Shown: positions 51,404 through 60,945, counted from the stretch's first letter. The stretch: DNA of 64,000 nt from Castellaniella sp034675905 (GCF_034675905.1 NZ_JAUCCV010000009.1:62001-126000), one strand, 5' to 3'. Translations and numbers: made by a program. Notes: generated from the sequence alone by a model not told the origin.

Positions 51404-53066
51404 CGAAGACGGCAAGCAACAGCCGATATCCGATGCGCCTGCGGCGCCGGTGATCCGGCCTGGGCGGGCGCTGCGGTGGTCCTGGGTGTGGCTGGTGCCT
51501 TTATTGGCTTTGGCCGTGGCCCTGTCCCTGTTGGCTTCGGTCTGGGTGCGCACCGGTCCGGTCATCACCATCAGTTTTGTCTCGGCGGCCGGCATCGAAG
51601 CGGGCCAGACCAAGCTGCGCTACCGCGATGTCATCGTGGGCGAAGTCAAGGATGTGCGCATGGCCGAGGACCGGCAGCATGTGCTGGTCGATGTGCAGCT
51701 GGCCCGTGAAGGCGCGGCCTACATTACGCAACCGGATGCAAAATTCTGGATTGTGCGTCCACGCGTCGGCCTGACGGGGGTTTCAGGCCTGGATACCCTG
51801 TTTTCCGGCGTCTATCTCAGCGTTGATGCGCCTGCTGCATTGCCCAAAGAGGATGCCGTCACCTCGTTTCAGGGGCTGGCCAATCCGCCCGAGGTGCTCA
51901 GTGGTCAGGTCGGCACGCGCTTCCAGTTGACCACTCAGTCCTTGGGGTCGCTGGCGGTCGGTTCACGGGTCTATTACCGTCGCCTGGAGGTCGGGCGCGT
52001 CGTCAACTACGAGATGACGCCCAACGGGCGTTCCATCAATCTGCAGATTTTTGTGGAATCGCCCTATGATCGCTATGTAACGGCAGATACGCGATTCTGG
52101 AATGACAGTGGAATCGACATGTCGCTGTCGCCTGATGGGGTGCAGCTGCGCACCAGCGGCCTGTCGGCGATCCTCAATGGCGGTGTGGCGTTTGCTCAGG
52201 CGGATGAGTCCATGTCCTACGAAGGGCAGGTGAGTACAGCGCCAGCCGCACCGGGCAGTTCTTATGCCTTGTTCGATTCGCGCGATCAAGCGCTGGCTGA
52301 CTCTGATGGAGAGCCTTTCCCGATCGAACTGCGGTTTACCGACGCTGTCCGTGGTTTGCGGGTGGGGGCCGAGGTGGATTATCACGGGATGTCCATCGGG
52401 AGGGTCGTGGATATCGATCTGGAACTCGACCGCACTCGTCAGCGTTTTTATTCCCGGGTGCGGGCTCAGGTGTATCCCATGCGCTTTAGCCAGGCGTACC
52501 TGGCGCTGGTGGATTCCACCAATGGCGCGGAAGGGGGCGCATTGCTCAAACCCTTGGTGCGGCGAGGCTTGCGGGCGCAGCTGCGTTCGGCCAGCTTATT
52601 GACCGGCCAGCAGTATGTGGCGCTGGATTTCTTTCCGAATACGGATCCCGATAAGCTGCAGATTCCGGGTGATCCCGATAAAACGACGGGGTATCTGATT
52701 CCGACCGTGCCGGGGGATTTCGCAGAATTGCAGCGGCAGTTGAGCAGCGTCGTGACCAAGCTGGACAAGGTCCCCATCGAGTCGCTGGGCCGGGAATTGC
52801 AAGGCAGTCTGAGCAGTCTGCACAAACTGCTGCGGCGCCTGGATACGCAGCTGGCCCCGCAGGCCAGTCAGACGCTGGAATCCGCCCGGAAATCGCTGGA
52901 TCGGATGGGGGAAATCCTGGGGCCTGATGCGCCGATGATTGGTAATCTGCAGGACACGCTGAAGGCTTTGGATGGCGCCGCTCGCGGCTTGCGTCTGTTG
53001 GCGGATGCCTTGCAGTCGCATCCCGAGGCGCTGCTGCGCAGTCCTGCTCCGGATCGCTTGCGTTGA
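51393..53066 (+). CDS. pqiB: Intermembrane transport protein PqiB (MCE domains)
   Basis: PqiB (557 residues) is anchored by one N-terminal membrane helix (about 29-48). It has MCE/MlaD domains stacked in series (VSAAGIEAGQTKLRYRDVIVG near 60, RVYYRRLEVGRVV near 195, VDYHGMSIGRVVDI near 330), then a long helical C-terminus that forms a needle across the periplasm. This is the layout of E. coli PqiB, which carries lipids between membranes. The start at 51393 fits best after the pqiA end. Confidence 0.92.
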   Translation: MTIDEDGKQQPISDAPAAPVIRPGRALRWSWVWLVPLLALAVALSLLASVWVRTGPVITISFVSAAGIEAGQTKLRYRDVIVGEVKDVRMAEDRQHVLVDVQLAREGAAYITQPDAKFWIVRPRVGLTGVSGLDTLFSGVYLSVDAPAALPKEDAVTSFQGLANPPEVLSGQVGTRFQLTTQSLGSLAVGSRVYYRRLEVGRVVNYEMTPNGRSINLQIFVESPYDRYVTADTRFWNDSGIDMSLSPDGVQLRTSGLSAILNGGVAFAQADESMSYEGQVSTAPAAPGSSYALFDSRDQALADSDGEPFPIELRFTDAVRGLRVGAEVDYHGMSIGRVVDIDLELDRTRQRFYSRVRAQVYPMRFSQAYLALVDSTNGAEGGALLKPLVRRGLRAQLRSASLLTGQQYVALDFFPNTDPDKLQIPGDPDKTTGYLIPTVPGDFAELQRQLSSVVTKLDKVPIESLGRELQGSLSSLHKLLRRLDTQLAPQASQTLESARKSLDRMGEILGPDAPMIGNLQDTLKALDGAARGLRLLADALQSHPEALLRSPAPDRLR

Positions 53067-53141
53067 TCGGGCCATGAATAGAAAGGCGCCATATCAGGCT
53101 GCGGGCCCGCAGCACGGATGGTTTGCGTTGGGAGAGGACTG

Positions 53142-53786
53142 ATGCGAGGCAAGATTCTGGGAGCAATATGCGGGGCGGGCGTGCTCCTGAGCGCCTGCTC
53201 GGTGACGCCCAGCAATTATTACAGTTTGGCCACCCCCGCAGCAGTGTCGGCGATTGCGGTCAAGGCGCCGTCCGGCATGCAAGCGGCGTCTTATGGCGTG
53301 CGGGTACAGGTGCTCAGCATCCCTGCCGAGTCAGATCGTCCGCAGCTGTTGATCCGCGATCCGGCGCAGGATCCTGAAGTCGACATCTTGCGCCAATCCT
53401 TGTGGGCCGCCCCCTTGGCGGATCAGATTCAGGCGGTACTGGCCGATCGGGTGTCAGCAGGCCTGGGCGTGCCTGATGTGCAGAAACTGCCGAATCTGGC
53501 AGATCAGCCGCTGCGGCAGATACGGGTTCGCGTCACGCGCTTCGATCTGATCTGGGGGCGCGGCGCTGATTTGGCCGCCGTCTGGATGGATCGCAGTCCC
53601 GAGGCTGCGGATACCCAGGTCTGCCAGGCGCAGATCCGGGTGCCTGCCGGTCAGGCGGTGGCTTCCCTGGTGGATGCGCAGCGGCAGGCGCTGCAGGCGC
53701 TGGCGGCCCTGATGATCAGCCAGGGGGCGACGGGCATGGTTGGTTCACCCGATTCAACACATATCGTTCAATCGGGTTGTACCTAA
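53142..53786 (+). CDS. pqiC: Outer-membrane lipoprotein PqiC (ABC-type transport auxiliary)
   Basis: PqiC (214 residues) is the outer-membrane lipoprotein at the far end of the Pqi needle. A signal segment ends in the lipobox LLSAC, followed by the family start SNYYSLATP. The later domain (RVQVLSIPAESDRPQLLIRD, then LPNLADQPLRQIRVRVTRFD) fits PqiC/YmbA. GGAGAGG stands 4 bases before the chosen ATG. Confidence 0.9.
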   Translation: MRGKILGAICGAGVLLSACSVTPSNYYSLATPAAVSAIAVKAPSGMQAASYGVRVQVLSIPAESDRPQLLIRDPAQDPEVDILRQSLWAAPLADQIQAVLADRVSAGLGVPDVQKLPNLADQPLRQIRVRVTRFDLIWGRGADLAAVWMDRSPEAADTQVCQAQIRVPAGQAVASLVDAQRQALQALAALMISQGATGMVGSPDSTHIVQSGCT

Positions 53787-53828
53787 TCGATTTTGGGGTT
53801 ATCCATAATGGCTGAAATGGGGTTAACC
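53774..53828 (+). repeat. Three GGGTT-N-ACC-like repeats before putA
   Basis: GGGTTGTACC (53774-53783), GGGTTATCC (53796-53804) and GGGTTAACC (53820-53828) recur at 22-24 base steps, about two helical turns. The first overlaps the end of pqiC. They lie 78-132 bases before the putA start. Confidence 0.45.
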
Positions 53829-53905
53829 TCATACCATGCCAGCTGGTGAGCGGCTTCTTGTCATGAGGGGCTGCGCGATTCAATCCCCCATTCGAGAGCC
53901 CGATC

Positions 53906-56900
53906 ATGGCGACTGTTACCCTGGGTGTCAAGGTCGATGAGACCTTGCGCGAACGTCTTCGGCAGCAAGCCGACAAGCTGGGGTGCACCCCGCATTGGCT
54001 GCACAAACAGGCGCTGACGATCTACGTCGAAGCCATCGAGCGCGGCCAGCTGCCGGCCGACATCGATCATCGCCCGGATGCAGCCGACCCCGGCGCGGTG
54101 ACGGAAGCCGACCCGCAAACCCCGTTTTATGAGCTGGCCCTGGAAATTCAGCCGCAGTCAGTGCTGCGTTCTGCCATCACGGCGGCCTACCGCCGCCCCG
54201 AAGCCGAATGTGTGGCGATGCTGCTGGATCAGGCGGGTTCTTCCCAGGCCGATCAGGTGGATGCGCTGGCGCGGCGCCTGGTGCAGACTTTGCGCGACAA
54301 ACGCACCGGCGGCGGGGTTGAAGGCCTGATCCAGGAGTTTTCCCTGTCTAGCCAGGAAGGCGTCGCCCTGATGTGTCTGGCCGAAGCCTTGCTGCGCATT
54401 CCTGATCAGGCGACCCGGGATGCGCTGGTGCGCGACAAGATCAGCCGGGGCGATTGGCGGGCGCATGTCGGCGAATCCCGGTCTCTTTTCGTCAATGCGG
54501 CAACCTGGGGCCTGCTGGTGACGGGCAAGCTGGTCAGCGTCAACAGCGAACAGAATCTGTCCCAGGCGCTGACGCGCCTGATCGCCAAAGGCGGCGAGCC
54601 CCTGATCCGGCGCGGCGTGAACATGGCGATGCGCTTGATGGGTGAGCAGTTCGTCACCGGCCAGACGATTTCTTCGGCCCTGGCCAACAGCCGCAAGTTC
54701 GAGGAAATCGGTTTCCGCTATTCCTACGATATGTTGGGCGAAGCGGCCACCACGGCCGAGGACGCCGCCCGTTACTATCAGTCCTACGAACAGGCGATCC
54801 ATGCCATCGGCAAGGCGTCCCAGGGGCGTGGCATCTACGAAGGGCCCGGCATTTCCATCAAGCTGTCCGCCTTGCATCCGCGCTATGCCCGGGCCCAGCG
54901 CGATCGTGTCATGGCCGAACTGCTGCCGCGCATGGCGGAACTGTCGGCATTGGCGCGGCACTATGACATCGGTCTGAATATCGATGCCGAAGAAGCCGAC
55001 CGCCTGGAATTGTCTTTGGATCTGCTGGAAGCCCTGTGTTTCGATGACCGCCTGCGCGGCTGGAACGGCATCGGTTTCGTGATTCAGGCCTATCAGAAGC
55101 GCGCGCCTTTCGTCATCGATTTCGTCATTGACCTGGCGCGGCGCAGCAAGCACCGCCTGATGGTGCGGTTGGTCAAGGGCGCCTATTGGGATTCTGAAAT
55201 CAAACGCGCCCAAGTGGATGGCCTGGAAGGCTTTCCGGTCTATACCCGCAAGGTCCATACGGATGTTTCTTATCTGGCTTGCGCCCGCAAGCTGCTGGCA
55301 GCGCCCGAAGCGGTTTTTCCGCAGTTCGCCACGCACAATGCGCAGACCCTGTCGTCCATCTATTACCTGGCGGGCGAAAATTACTATCCCGGCCAGTATG
55401 AATTTCAATGCCTGCACGGCATGGGTGAACCTCTGTACGAACAAGTCGTCGGGCCGCTGTCCAAGGGCCGGCTGAACCGCCCTTGCCGGGTCTATGCGCC
55501 GGTGGGCACGCACGAAACCCTGCTGGCGTATCTGGTGCGCCGCCTGCTGGAAAATGGCGCGAATACCTCTTTCGTCAATCAGATCGGCGACAAGGACCTT
55601 CCGATTGACCGTCTGATCGAAGACCCGGTACACAAGGCGCGGGCGATTCAGCCGCTGGGCGCACCGCATGATCGGATCCCGCTGCCGCGCGATCTGTATC
55701 GGACGCACGAAAATCGCGCCAATTCCGCCGGCCTGGATCTCAGCAACGAACATCGGCTGGGATCGCTGGCGGCCGCATTGCTCAGCACGGCGGATCAACC
55801 TTGGCGGGCAGCTCCTCCGGGAGACTGGCAGGCGGATCGCGCTCGGGACATCCTGAATCCGGCGGATCGGCGCGATGTGGTCGGTCAGGTGGTCGAGGCC
55901 GACGACGCCGATGTCCAGGCAGCCCTGAAGCGGGCCGAATATGCGGCGCCCATCTGGCAGGCGACCCCGGTGGCGGAACGCGCCCAGTGTCTGCGGCATG
56001 CGGCGCAGCTGCTCGAAGACGAAATGCAGATCTCGATCGGCTTGATCGTGCGTGAGGCCGGAAAGTCCTTTCCCAATGCAGTCTCCGAAGTCCGCGAAGC
56101 CGTGGATTTCCTGCGGTATTACGCCGTGCGTATCGAAGAGGAATTTTCCAACGACAGTCACCGTCCGCTGGGTCCGGTCCTGTGTATCAGCCCCTGGAAT
56201 TTCCCTCTGGCGATTTTCACAGGGCAGGTCAGCGCTGCGCTGGCCGCTGGCAATGTAGTGCTGGCCAAACCAGCCGAACAAACCAATCTGGTCGCAGCCT
56301 ACGGTGTGTCGGTGCTGCATCGCGCCGGTATTCCGGCCGACGCCGTGCAACTGCTGCCGGGGCAGGGGGAAACCGTCGGCGCCGCCCTGACGGCCAGCCC
56401 GGTAGTGCGCGGGGTCATGTTCACCGGTTCGACCGAGGTCGCCAGACTGATTGCTGCTACCTTGTCGCAGCGTCTGAACGGGGCGGGGCATCCGGTGCCG
56501 CTGATCGCCGAAACCGGCGGCCAGAATGCACTGATCGTCGACTCGTCCGCATTGACCGAGCAGGTCGTCTACGATGTGCTCAGTTCCGCCTTCGACTCGG
56601 CGGGCCAGCGTTGTTCCGCCTTGCGGGTGCTGTGCGTACAGGAAGACTGCGCCGACCGCACCTTGTCGATGTTGCGCGGCGCCATGCGCGAACTGCGCGT
56701 AGGGCGCCCGGAACTCTTGTCGACGGATATCGGACCGGTCATCGATGCGGATGCGCAGACCATGATCGAGCGTCATGTGCAGACGATGCAGGCCGCTGGT
56801 CATGTGATCGACCGCCAGGTATTGGATGACGAACACGTGCGCTTCGGCACTTTCGTGGCGCCCACCTTGATCGAGATTGCGGATATCGCCGAACTGGAAC

Positions 56901-57688
56901 GCGAGGTCTTCGGGCCGGTGCTGCACGTGCTGCGTTACCGGCGCGAAGCGCTGGACAGCGTCATCGATGCCATCAACGAGCGGGGCTATGGCCTGACATT
57001 CGGCGTGCATACCCGGCTGGACGAAACCGTGCATCACGTCACTGAACGCATTCGGGTCGGCAATATCTACGTCAACCGCAATATCGTGGGGGCGACGGTG
57101 GGCGTGCAGCCCTTCGGCGGCGAAGGCTTGTCGGGCACGGGGCCGAAGGCAGGCGGGCCGCTGTATCTGCATCGCCTGTTGTCGGTGTCGTCGAATACCC
57201 TGCCGGTCGAAGGCGTGGTGGGAACGGACGCCCAGCCGCTGGATCTGCCGGGGCCGACCGGCGAGACCAACCGCTATCATCTGAAACCCCGGGGTACGGT
57301 GCTGTGCAGGGCCGTCAGCGTTGCGGGCGTTCAGGCTCAATTGCAGGCCTGCCGGCGCACCGGCAACACCATGCTGTGGGTGGATACCCCGGAAATGCGA
57401 TTGTTACGCGAACAGGAAGGACTGCAGGCCATGCAGTGGGTGAATACCGGCGATCTGGATGCCGCCGATTTCCAGGTCGTGCTGTTCGAAGGCGACGGCG
57501 ATGATCTGCTGGCGCTGACGCAGTCAGTGGCGACTCGCTCCGGGCCGATCGTCCCGGTACTGGCCCGCCGCTCGCACGAGCTGTCCAGCGGGCAGGGCTA
57601 TCCCCTGGAAATGCTGGTGCGCGAGGTATCCGTCTGCATCAATACCGCCGCCGCCGGCGGCAACGCCACCTTGATGATGGTGGGATGA
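53906..57688 (+). CDS. putA: Trifunctional proline dehydrogenase / P5C dehydrogenase / repressor PutA
   Basis: PutA oxidises proline to glutamate in two steps and represses its own genes when proline is absent. The 1260-residue protein opens with a ribbon-helix-helix DNA-binding domain (TVTLGVKVDETLRERLRQQA). The FAD proline dehydrogenase barrel follows at about 170-500 (GISIKLSALHPRY; LMVRLVKGAYWDSE; FATHNAQTL). Next is the aldehyde dehydrogenase domain at about 585-1075 (ISPWNFPLAIFTGQ; ETGGQNALIVD; catalytic Cys903 in SAGQRCSALRV), then a C-terminal domain. A ribosome site is weak. The 1060-residue open frame on its antisense strand is a codon-bias shadow. Confidence 0.97.
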   Translation: MATVTLGVKVDETLRERLRQQADKLGCTPHWLHKQALTIYVEAIERGQLPADIDHRPDAADPGAVTEADPQTPFYELALEIQPQSVLRSAITAAYRRPEAECVAMLLDQAGSSQADQVDALARRLVQTLRDKRTGGGVEGLIQEFSLSSQEGVALMCLAEALLRIPDQATRDALVRDKISRGDWRAHVGESRSLFVNAATWGLLVTGKLVSVNSEQNLSQALTRLIAKGGEPLIRRGVNMAMRLMGEQFVTGQTISSALANSRKFEEIGFRYSYDMLGEAATTAEDAARYYQSYEQAIHAIGKASQGRGIYEGPGISIKLSALHPRYARAQRDRVMAELLPRMAELSALARHYDIGLNIDAEEADRLELSLDLLEALCFDDRLRGWNGIGFVIQAYQKRAPFVIDFVIDLARRSKHRLMVRLVKGAYWDSEIKRAQVDGLEGFPVYTRKVHTDVSYLACARKLLAAPEAVFPQFATHNAQTLSSIYYLAGENYYPGQYEFQCLHGMGEPLYEQVVGPLSKGRLNRPCRVYAPVGTHETLLAYLVRRLLENGANTSFVNQIGDKDLPIDRLIEDPVHKARAIQPLGAPHDRIPLPRDLYRTHENRANSAGLDLSNEHRLGSLAAALLSTADQPWRAAPPGDWQADRARDILNPADRRDVVGQVVEADDADVQAALKRAEYAAPIWQATPVAERAQCLRHAAQLLEDEMQISIGLIVREAGKSFPNAVSEVREAVDFLRYYAVRIEEEFSNDSHRPLGPVLCISPWNFPLAIFTGQVSAALAAGNVVLAKPAEQTNLVAAYGVSVLHRAGIPADAVQLLPGQGETVGAALTASPVVRGVMFTGSTEVARLIAATLSQRLNGAGHPVPLIAETGGQNALIVDSSALTEQVVYDVLSSAFDSAGQRCSALRVLCVQEDCADRTLSMLRGAMRELRVGRPELLSTDIGPVIDADAQTMIERHVQTMQAAGHVIDRQVLDDEHVRFGTFVAPTLIEIADIAELEREVFGPVLHVLRYRREALDSVIDAINERGYGLTFGVHTRLDETVHHVTERIRVGNIYVNRNIVGATVGVQPFGGEGLSGTGPKAGGPLYLHRLLSVSSNTLPVEGVVGTDAQPLDLPGPTGETNRYHLKPRGTVLCRAVSVAGVQAQLQACRRTGNTMLWVDTPEMRLLREQEGLQAMQWVNTGDLDAADFQVVLFEGDGDDLLALTQSVATRSGPIVPVLARRSHELSSGQGYPLEMLVREVSVCINTAAAGGNATLMMVG

Positions 57689-57737
57689 TTCCGGACAGAG
57701 AAGGGTCCCTGCGGACCCTTCTCTGCCGGAATCATCC
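57683..57737 (+). terminator. 24-bp hairpin at the end of putA
   Basis: GGATGATTCCGG (57683-57694) pairs with CCGGAATCATCC (57726-57737), and inside it AGAGAAGGGTCC (57697-57708) pairs with GGACCCTTCTCT (57713-57724) around CTGC. Two perfect 12-bp stems are stacked with a tiny internal loop. It overlaps the putA stop codon. No T-run follows. Confidence 0.75.
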
Positions 57738-57990
57738 GAGTCGCTTGCAAGCGACGAGGTGGGGGGCATCACGATGTTAAAAGGGTCCCTGCGGACCCTT
57801 CTCTGCCGGAATCATCCGAGTCGCTTGCAAGCGACGAGGTGGGGGGCATCACGATGTTAAAAGGGTCCCTGCGGACCCTTCTCTGCCGGAATCATCCGAG
57901 TCGCTTGCAAGCGACGAGGTGGGGGGCATCACGATGTTAAAAGGGTCCCTGCGGACCCTGCCGGAATCATCCGAGTCGCGTGCAAGCGAC
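57701..57990. repeat. 80-bp tandem repeat array, three exact copies and one partial
   Basis: Units begin at 57701, 57781, 57861 and 57941. The first three are 80 bases each and appear identical; the fourth lacks TTCTC after GGACCC and has one base change in its palindrome. Each unit holds a GGGTCC-CTGC-GGACCC hairpin, CCGGAATCATCC, and a perfect palindrome GTCGCTTGCAAGCGAC (first at 57740-57755). The array fills the whole 302-bp gap between the convergent putA and parvulin genes. No gene is supported within it. Confidence 0.97.
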
Positions 57991-58272
57991 TCAGTCTTCC
58001 CGGTCTGTCACTTCCACCAGGTGGTAGCCGAACTGCGTGCGCACCGGGCCTTGCACCACGCCGACCGGGGCGCTGAAGACGACCGTGTCGAATTCCGGCA
58101 CCATCTGGCCGCGACCGAACGTCCCCAGATTGCCGCCATCGCGGTTGGACGGGCAGCTGGAATGTTCGCGGGCGACGGCGGCGAAGTCGGCGCCGTTTTC
58201 AATGTCGGCCTTCAGTTGCAGGCATTGTTCTTCGGTATCCACCAGAATATGGCGAGCGGAAGCTTGAGTCAT
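57991..58272 (-). CDS. Parvulin-type peptidyl-prolyl isomerase
   Basis: This 93-residue protein is a single parvulin domain without signal peptide, like E. coli PpiC, and speeds proline isomerisation in the cytoplasm. Motifs: ARHILVDTEEQCLQLKADI, FAAVAREHSSCPSNRDGGNLG, GRGQMVPEFDTVVF and TQFGYHLVEV. The start at 58272 is preceded by AGGAG. Its stop lies right at the edge of the repeat array. Confidence 0.93.
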   Translation of the reverse strand: MTQASARHILVDTEEQCLQLKADIENGADFAAVAREHSSCPSNRDGGNLGTFGRGQMVPEFDTVVFSAPVGVVQGPVRTQFGYHLVEVTDRED

Positions 58273-58359
58273 GAGAGGCTCCTGTAGCGGGTGAAAAAAG
58301 AATGCGACAGCATAACCCGGATCGTTCCCGGCCCGCCCGGGCAGGTGGATGGAATACAC

Positions 58360-58383
58360 AAGGCCGCCTCGAAGGGCGGCCTT
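58360..58383 (-). terminator. Hairpin behind livF
   Basis: AAGGCCGCC pairs with GGCGGCCTT around a 6-base loop, 27 bases behind the livF stop on the minus strand. The following sequence (TTGTGTATT) is only partly T-rich. Confidence 0.6.
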
Positions 58384-58409
58384 GTTGCGCAGAGAAAAGT
58401 CCCGCTGGT

Positions 58410-59120
58410 TCAGTGGCCCAGATACGCAGCCTGGATTTCGGGCGAGGCCAGCAGTTCGCGGGCGGGGCCTTCGTGCGACAGCTTGCCGACTTCCAGCACA
58501 TAGCCGCGATCGGCCAGCTTCAAGGCCATGCGGGCGTTCTGTTCGACGATCAGGATGGTGACGCCGGTCGCGCGCACGTCACGCAGCACCTGGAAAATAT
58601 TGCGCACGATGATGGGGGCCAGCCCCAGACTGGGTTCGTCCAGCAGCAGCAGGCGGGGTTTGGTCACCAGCGCCCGGCCGATCGCCAGCATCTGCTGTTC
58701 GCCGCCCGACAGTGTGCCGGCTAATTGGGCGCGGCGCTCGTACAGGCGCGGGAAGATCTGATAGACGTGTTCGCAGCTCTCGGTGATTTCCGTCGGCGGG
58801 CGGGTAAAGCCGCCCATGCGCAGGTTTTCCGCCACTGACAGTGTGCCGAAGACACGCCGGCCTTCGGGGGACTGGCCGATGCCCAGGCGCACGATCCGAT
58901 CAGCGCCCATGCGGGTGGTGTCGTGGCCGGCAAAGGTGATCTTGCCTGAATGCGGCGTCAGCAAGCCGCTGAGCGTGCGCATCAGAGTGGTCTTGCCGGC
59001 GCCGTTGGCGCCCAGAATGGCGACGACCTCGCCTTCGGCGACCTGTAGCGAAATGCCCTTCAGGGCCTGGATATGGCCGTAGTTGACACGCAGATCTTCG
59101 ATTTCAAGCAGATGGGTCAT
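58410..59120 (-). CDS. livF: Branched-chain amino acid ABC transporter ATPase LivF
   Basis: LivF (236 residues) is one of the two ATPases of the branched-chain amino acid importer. Walker A is ILGANGAGKTTLM, the signature is TLSGGEQQMLAIGRAL, Walker B is LLLDEPSLGLAP. It overlaps livG by 4 bases and ends the livH-M-G-F run. Confidence 0.95.
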   Translation of the reverse strand: MTHLLEIEDLRVNYGHIQALKGISLQVAEGEVVAILGANGAGKTTLMRTLSGLLTPHSGKITFAGHDTTRMGADRIVRLGIGQSPEGRRVFGTLSVAENLRMGGFTRPPTEITESCEHVYQIFPRLYERRAQLAGTLSGGEQQMLAIGRALVTKPRLLLLDEPSLGLAPIIVRNIFQVLRDVRATGVTILIVEQNARMALKLADRGYVLEVGKLSHEGPARELLASPEIQAAYLGH

Positions 59121-59962
59121 GACTGGGCCTGTTCTTCGTGGATGGCGTGCATCAGGGGATCGTCTTCGTCGTCGTCCTGGCCCAGGTAGGCCTCGATCAC
59201 CAGCGGGTTGGTGCGGATGTCTTCCGGCTTGCCTTCGGCGATTTTCTTGCCGAAATTGATGACGACGATATTGTCGGTGACGTTCATCACCACGCTCATG
59301 TCGTGCTCGACCAGGATGACGGTGACGCCAGTGTCGCGGATGGCGCGGATAGTATCGTTCAGTGTTGCGGATTCCTGCTCGTTCAGGCCGGCGGCGGGCT
59401 CATCCAGGATGATGAGTTCAGGTTTCGCCACCAGTGTGCGCGCCATCTCGACGCGGCGCTGCGCGCCATAGGGCAGGGACGTGGCGATTTCTTGGGCGAC
59501 ATCGGCCAGATCCAGCTGTTCCAGAACAGCCATGGCGCGTTCGACCAAGGCGTGTTCTTCGTGGCGCTGGGCGGGGGTGCGCAGCAGCCCTTGCCACCAG
59601 GATTGCCGGATCAACAGATGCTGGCCGGCAATGACATTTTCCAGCACGGTCATGTCGGTGAACAGGCGGATGGTCTGGAATGTGCGCCGGATGCCGGCCT
59701 TGGCAACCAGGTGAGGAGGCTGGCCGGTCATGTCCTGGCCGCGCCAGCGAATATGCCCATCCGTAGGGCGGTAGACCCCGGTGATCATATTGAAGACGGT
59801 CGTCTTGCCGGCGCCGTTGGGACCGATCAGGCCGACGATCTCGCCGCGCTTGACCTGGAAGCTGAGGTCATCGACCGCCCGAAGGCCGCCAAAGCTGATG
59901 CCGATATGATCCAGCTCCAGCAGGACATCGGATGAGGAAGTAGAGGACAGGGGCGAATTCAT
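59117..59962 (-). CDS. livG: Branched-chain amino acid ABC transporter ATPase LivG
   Basis: LivG (281 residues) is the second ATPase. Walker A is LIGPNGAGKTTVFN, the signature is the LivG-type SLPYGAQRRVEMARTL, Walker B is LIILDEPAAGLNEQE. A C-terminal acidic tail (GQDDDEDDPLMHAIHEEQ) is somewhat longer than usual. It overlaps livM and livF by 4 bases each. Confidence 0.95.
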   Translation of the reverse strand: MNSPLSSTSSSDVLLELDHIGISFGGLRAVDDLSFQVKRGEIVGLIGPNGAGKTTVFNMITGVYRPTDGHIRWRGQDMTGQPPHLVAKAGIRRTFQTIRLFTDMTVLENVIAGQHLLIRQSWWQGLLRTPAQRHEEHALVERAMAVLEQLDLADVAQEIATSLPYGAQRRVEMARTLVAKPELIILDEPAAGLNEQESATLNDTIRAIRDTGVTVILVEHDMSVVMNVTDNIVVINFGKKIAEGKPEDIRTNPLVIEAYLGQDDDEDDPLMHAIHEEQAQS

Positions 59963-60942
59963 AGGGCTCCCTTGCGTGCGGGCCAGATGCCCTGCGGACG
60001 CAGAATCATGACCAGGATCATGGCGATGCCGAAGACCAGATAGCGGTATTGGGCGAATTCAGTAAAGATCTGCGGCACCACGAACATCATGGCGGTGCCC
60101 AGCAGCACGCCCGGCACCGACGCCTGGCCGCCGACCAGCACGATGGCAAACAGCACAACCGAATCCGTGAACTGGAAAGATCCGGGGCTGACCGCCGATA
60201 ATTGCATGGCGAACAGGGTGCCGGCCAGGCCGGCCAGCCCTGCCGACAGGGCGAATGCGGCGACCTTGTAGTTGCGGGCGTTGACCCCCAGCGTGGTGGC
60301 GGCCAGTTCATCGTATTTGATATAGCGGAATGTGCGCCCCAGCGAGGAACGGTCCAGATTGCGCATCAGCCACAGCACGATGGCCAGGACCACCCAGTTC
60401 ATGTAGAACAGATCGCTTTGCGAGCCGAACATGTGGCCAAAGAGCGTCGGACCGCTGACGCCGAACAGGCCGTCGGCCCCGCCCGTCAGACCGAACAGAT
60501 TGTTCTTCATGGCCAGCACGAAGATCGCATTGAAGCCGATCGTGACCACCAGCAGGTAGTCGCCGCGCAGTTTGACGATGGGAGCGGACAGAATCGCGCC
60601 CAGGGCCGCCGACACGACAATGGCGACCGGGATGGTCCAGAGAATGGGCCAGTTGAAGGACAGCGACAGGATGGCGCTGACATAGGCGCCGACGCCGAAG
60701 AATACGGCGTGGCCCATGTCGTACATGCCTGCGCGACCCAGCACGATGTCCTGCGACAGGGCCACGATGGCGTAGATGGCGAAGATGCCGCCGATCGTGA
60801 TCCAGGCGGGGGACATGACGGACGGGACAGCCAGGCCGGCGACCCATAGCACAGGACCCAGCACGCGTAGAAGCCGGACACCGGCGCTGGGCGCCGTGGT
60901 AGCGGCTGTCGTCTGGGCGGGAGTTTGATTGGCGTGATTCAT
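59959..60942 (-). CDS. livM: Branched-chain amino acid ABC transporter permease LivM
   Basis: LivM (327 residues) is a membrane permease with about 8-10 helices. Typical motifs are ALSQDIVLGRAGMYDMGHAV, LRGDYLLVVTIGFNAIF and GLAGTLFAMQLSAVSP. It overlaps livG by 4 bases and lies 3 bases behind livH. Confidence 0.95.
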   Translation of the reverse strand: MNHANQTPAQTTAATTAPSAGVRLLRVLGPVLWVAGLAVPSVMSPAWITIGGIFAIYAIVALSQDIVLGRAGMYDMGHAVFFGVGAYVSAILSLSFNWPILWTIPVAIVVSAALGAILSAPIVKLRGDYLLVVTIGFNAIFVLAMKNNLFGLTGGADGLFGVSGPTLFGHMFGSQSDLFYMNWVVLAIVLWLMRNLDRSSLGRTFRYIKYDELAATTLGVNARNYKVAAFALSAGLAGLAGTLFAMQLSAVSPGSFQFTDSVVLFAIVLVGGQASVPGVLLGTAMMFVVPQIFTEFAQYRYLVFGIAMILVMILRPQGIWPARKGAL

Positions 60943-60945
60943 GGC

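Noticed and set aside
54158..57340. 1060-residue open frame antisense to putA
   Set aside because: putA shows unmistakable domains on the plus strand; the antisense frame has no recognisable motif and arises from high-GC codon use.
57524..57772. Short minus-strand frame entering the repeat array, and a plus-strand frame at 57919-58287
   Set aside because: Repeat unit length (80) is not a multiple of three and the frames overlap real genes; no coding support.
57701..57990. CRISPR array
   Set aside because: Units are contiguous 80-bp tandem copies without variable spacers, and there are no cas genes.
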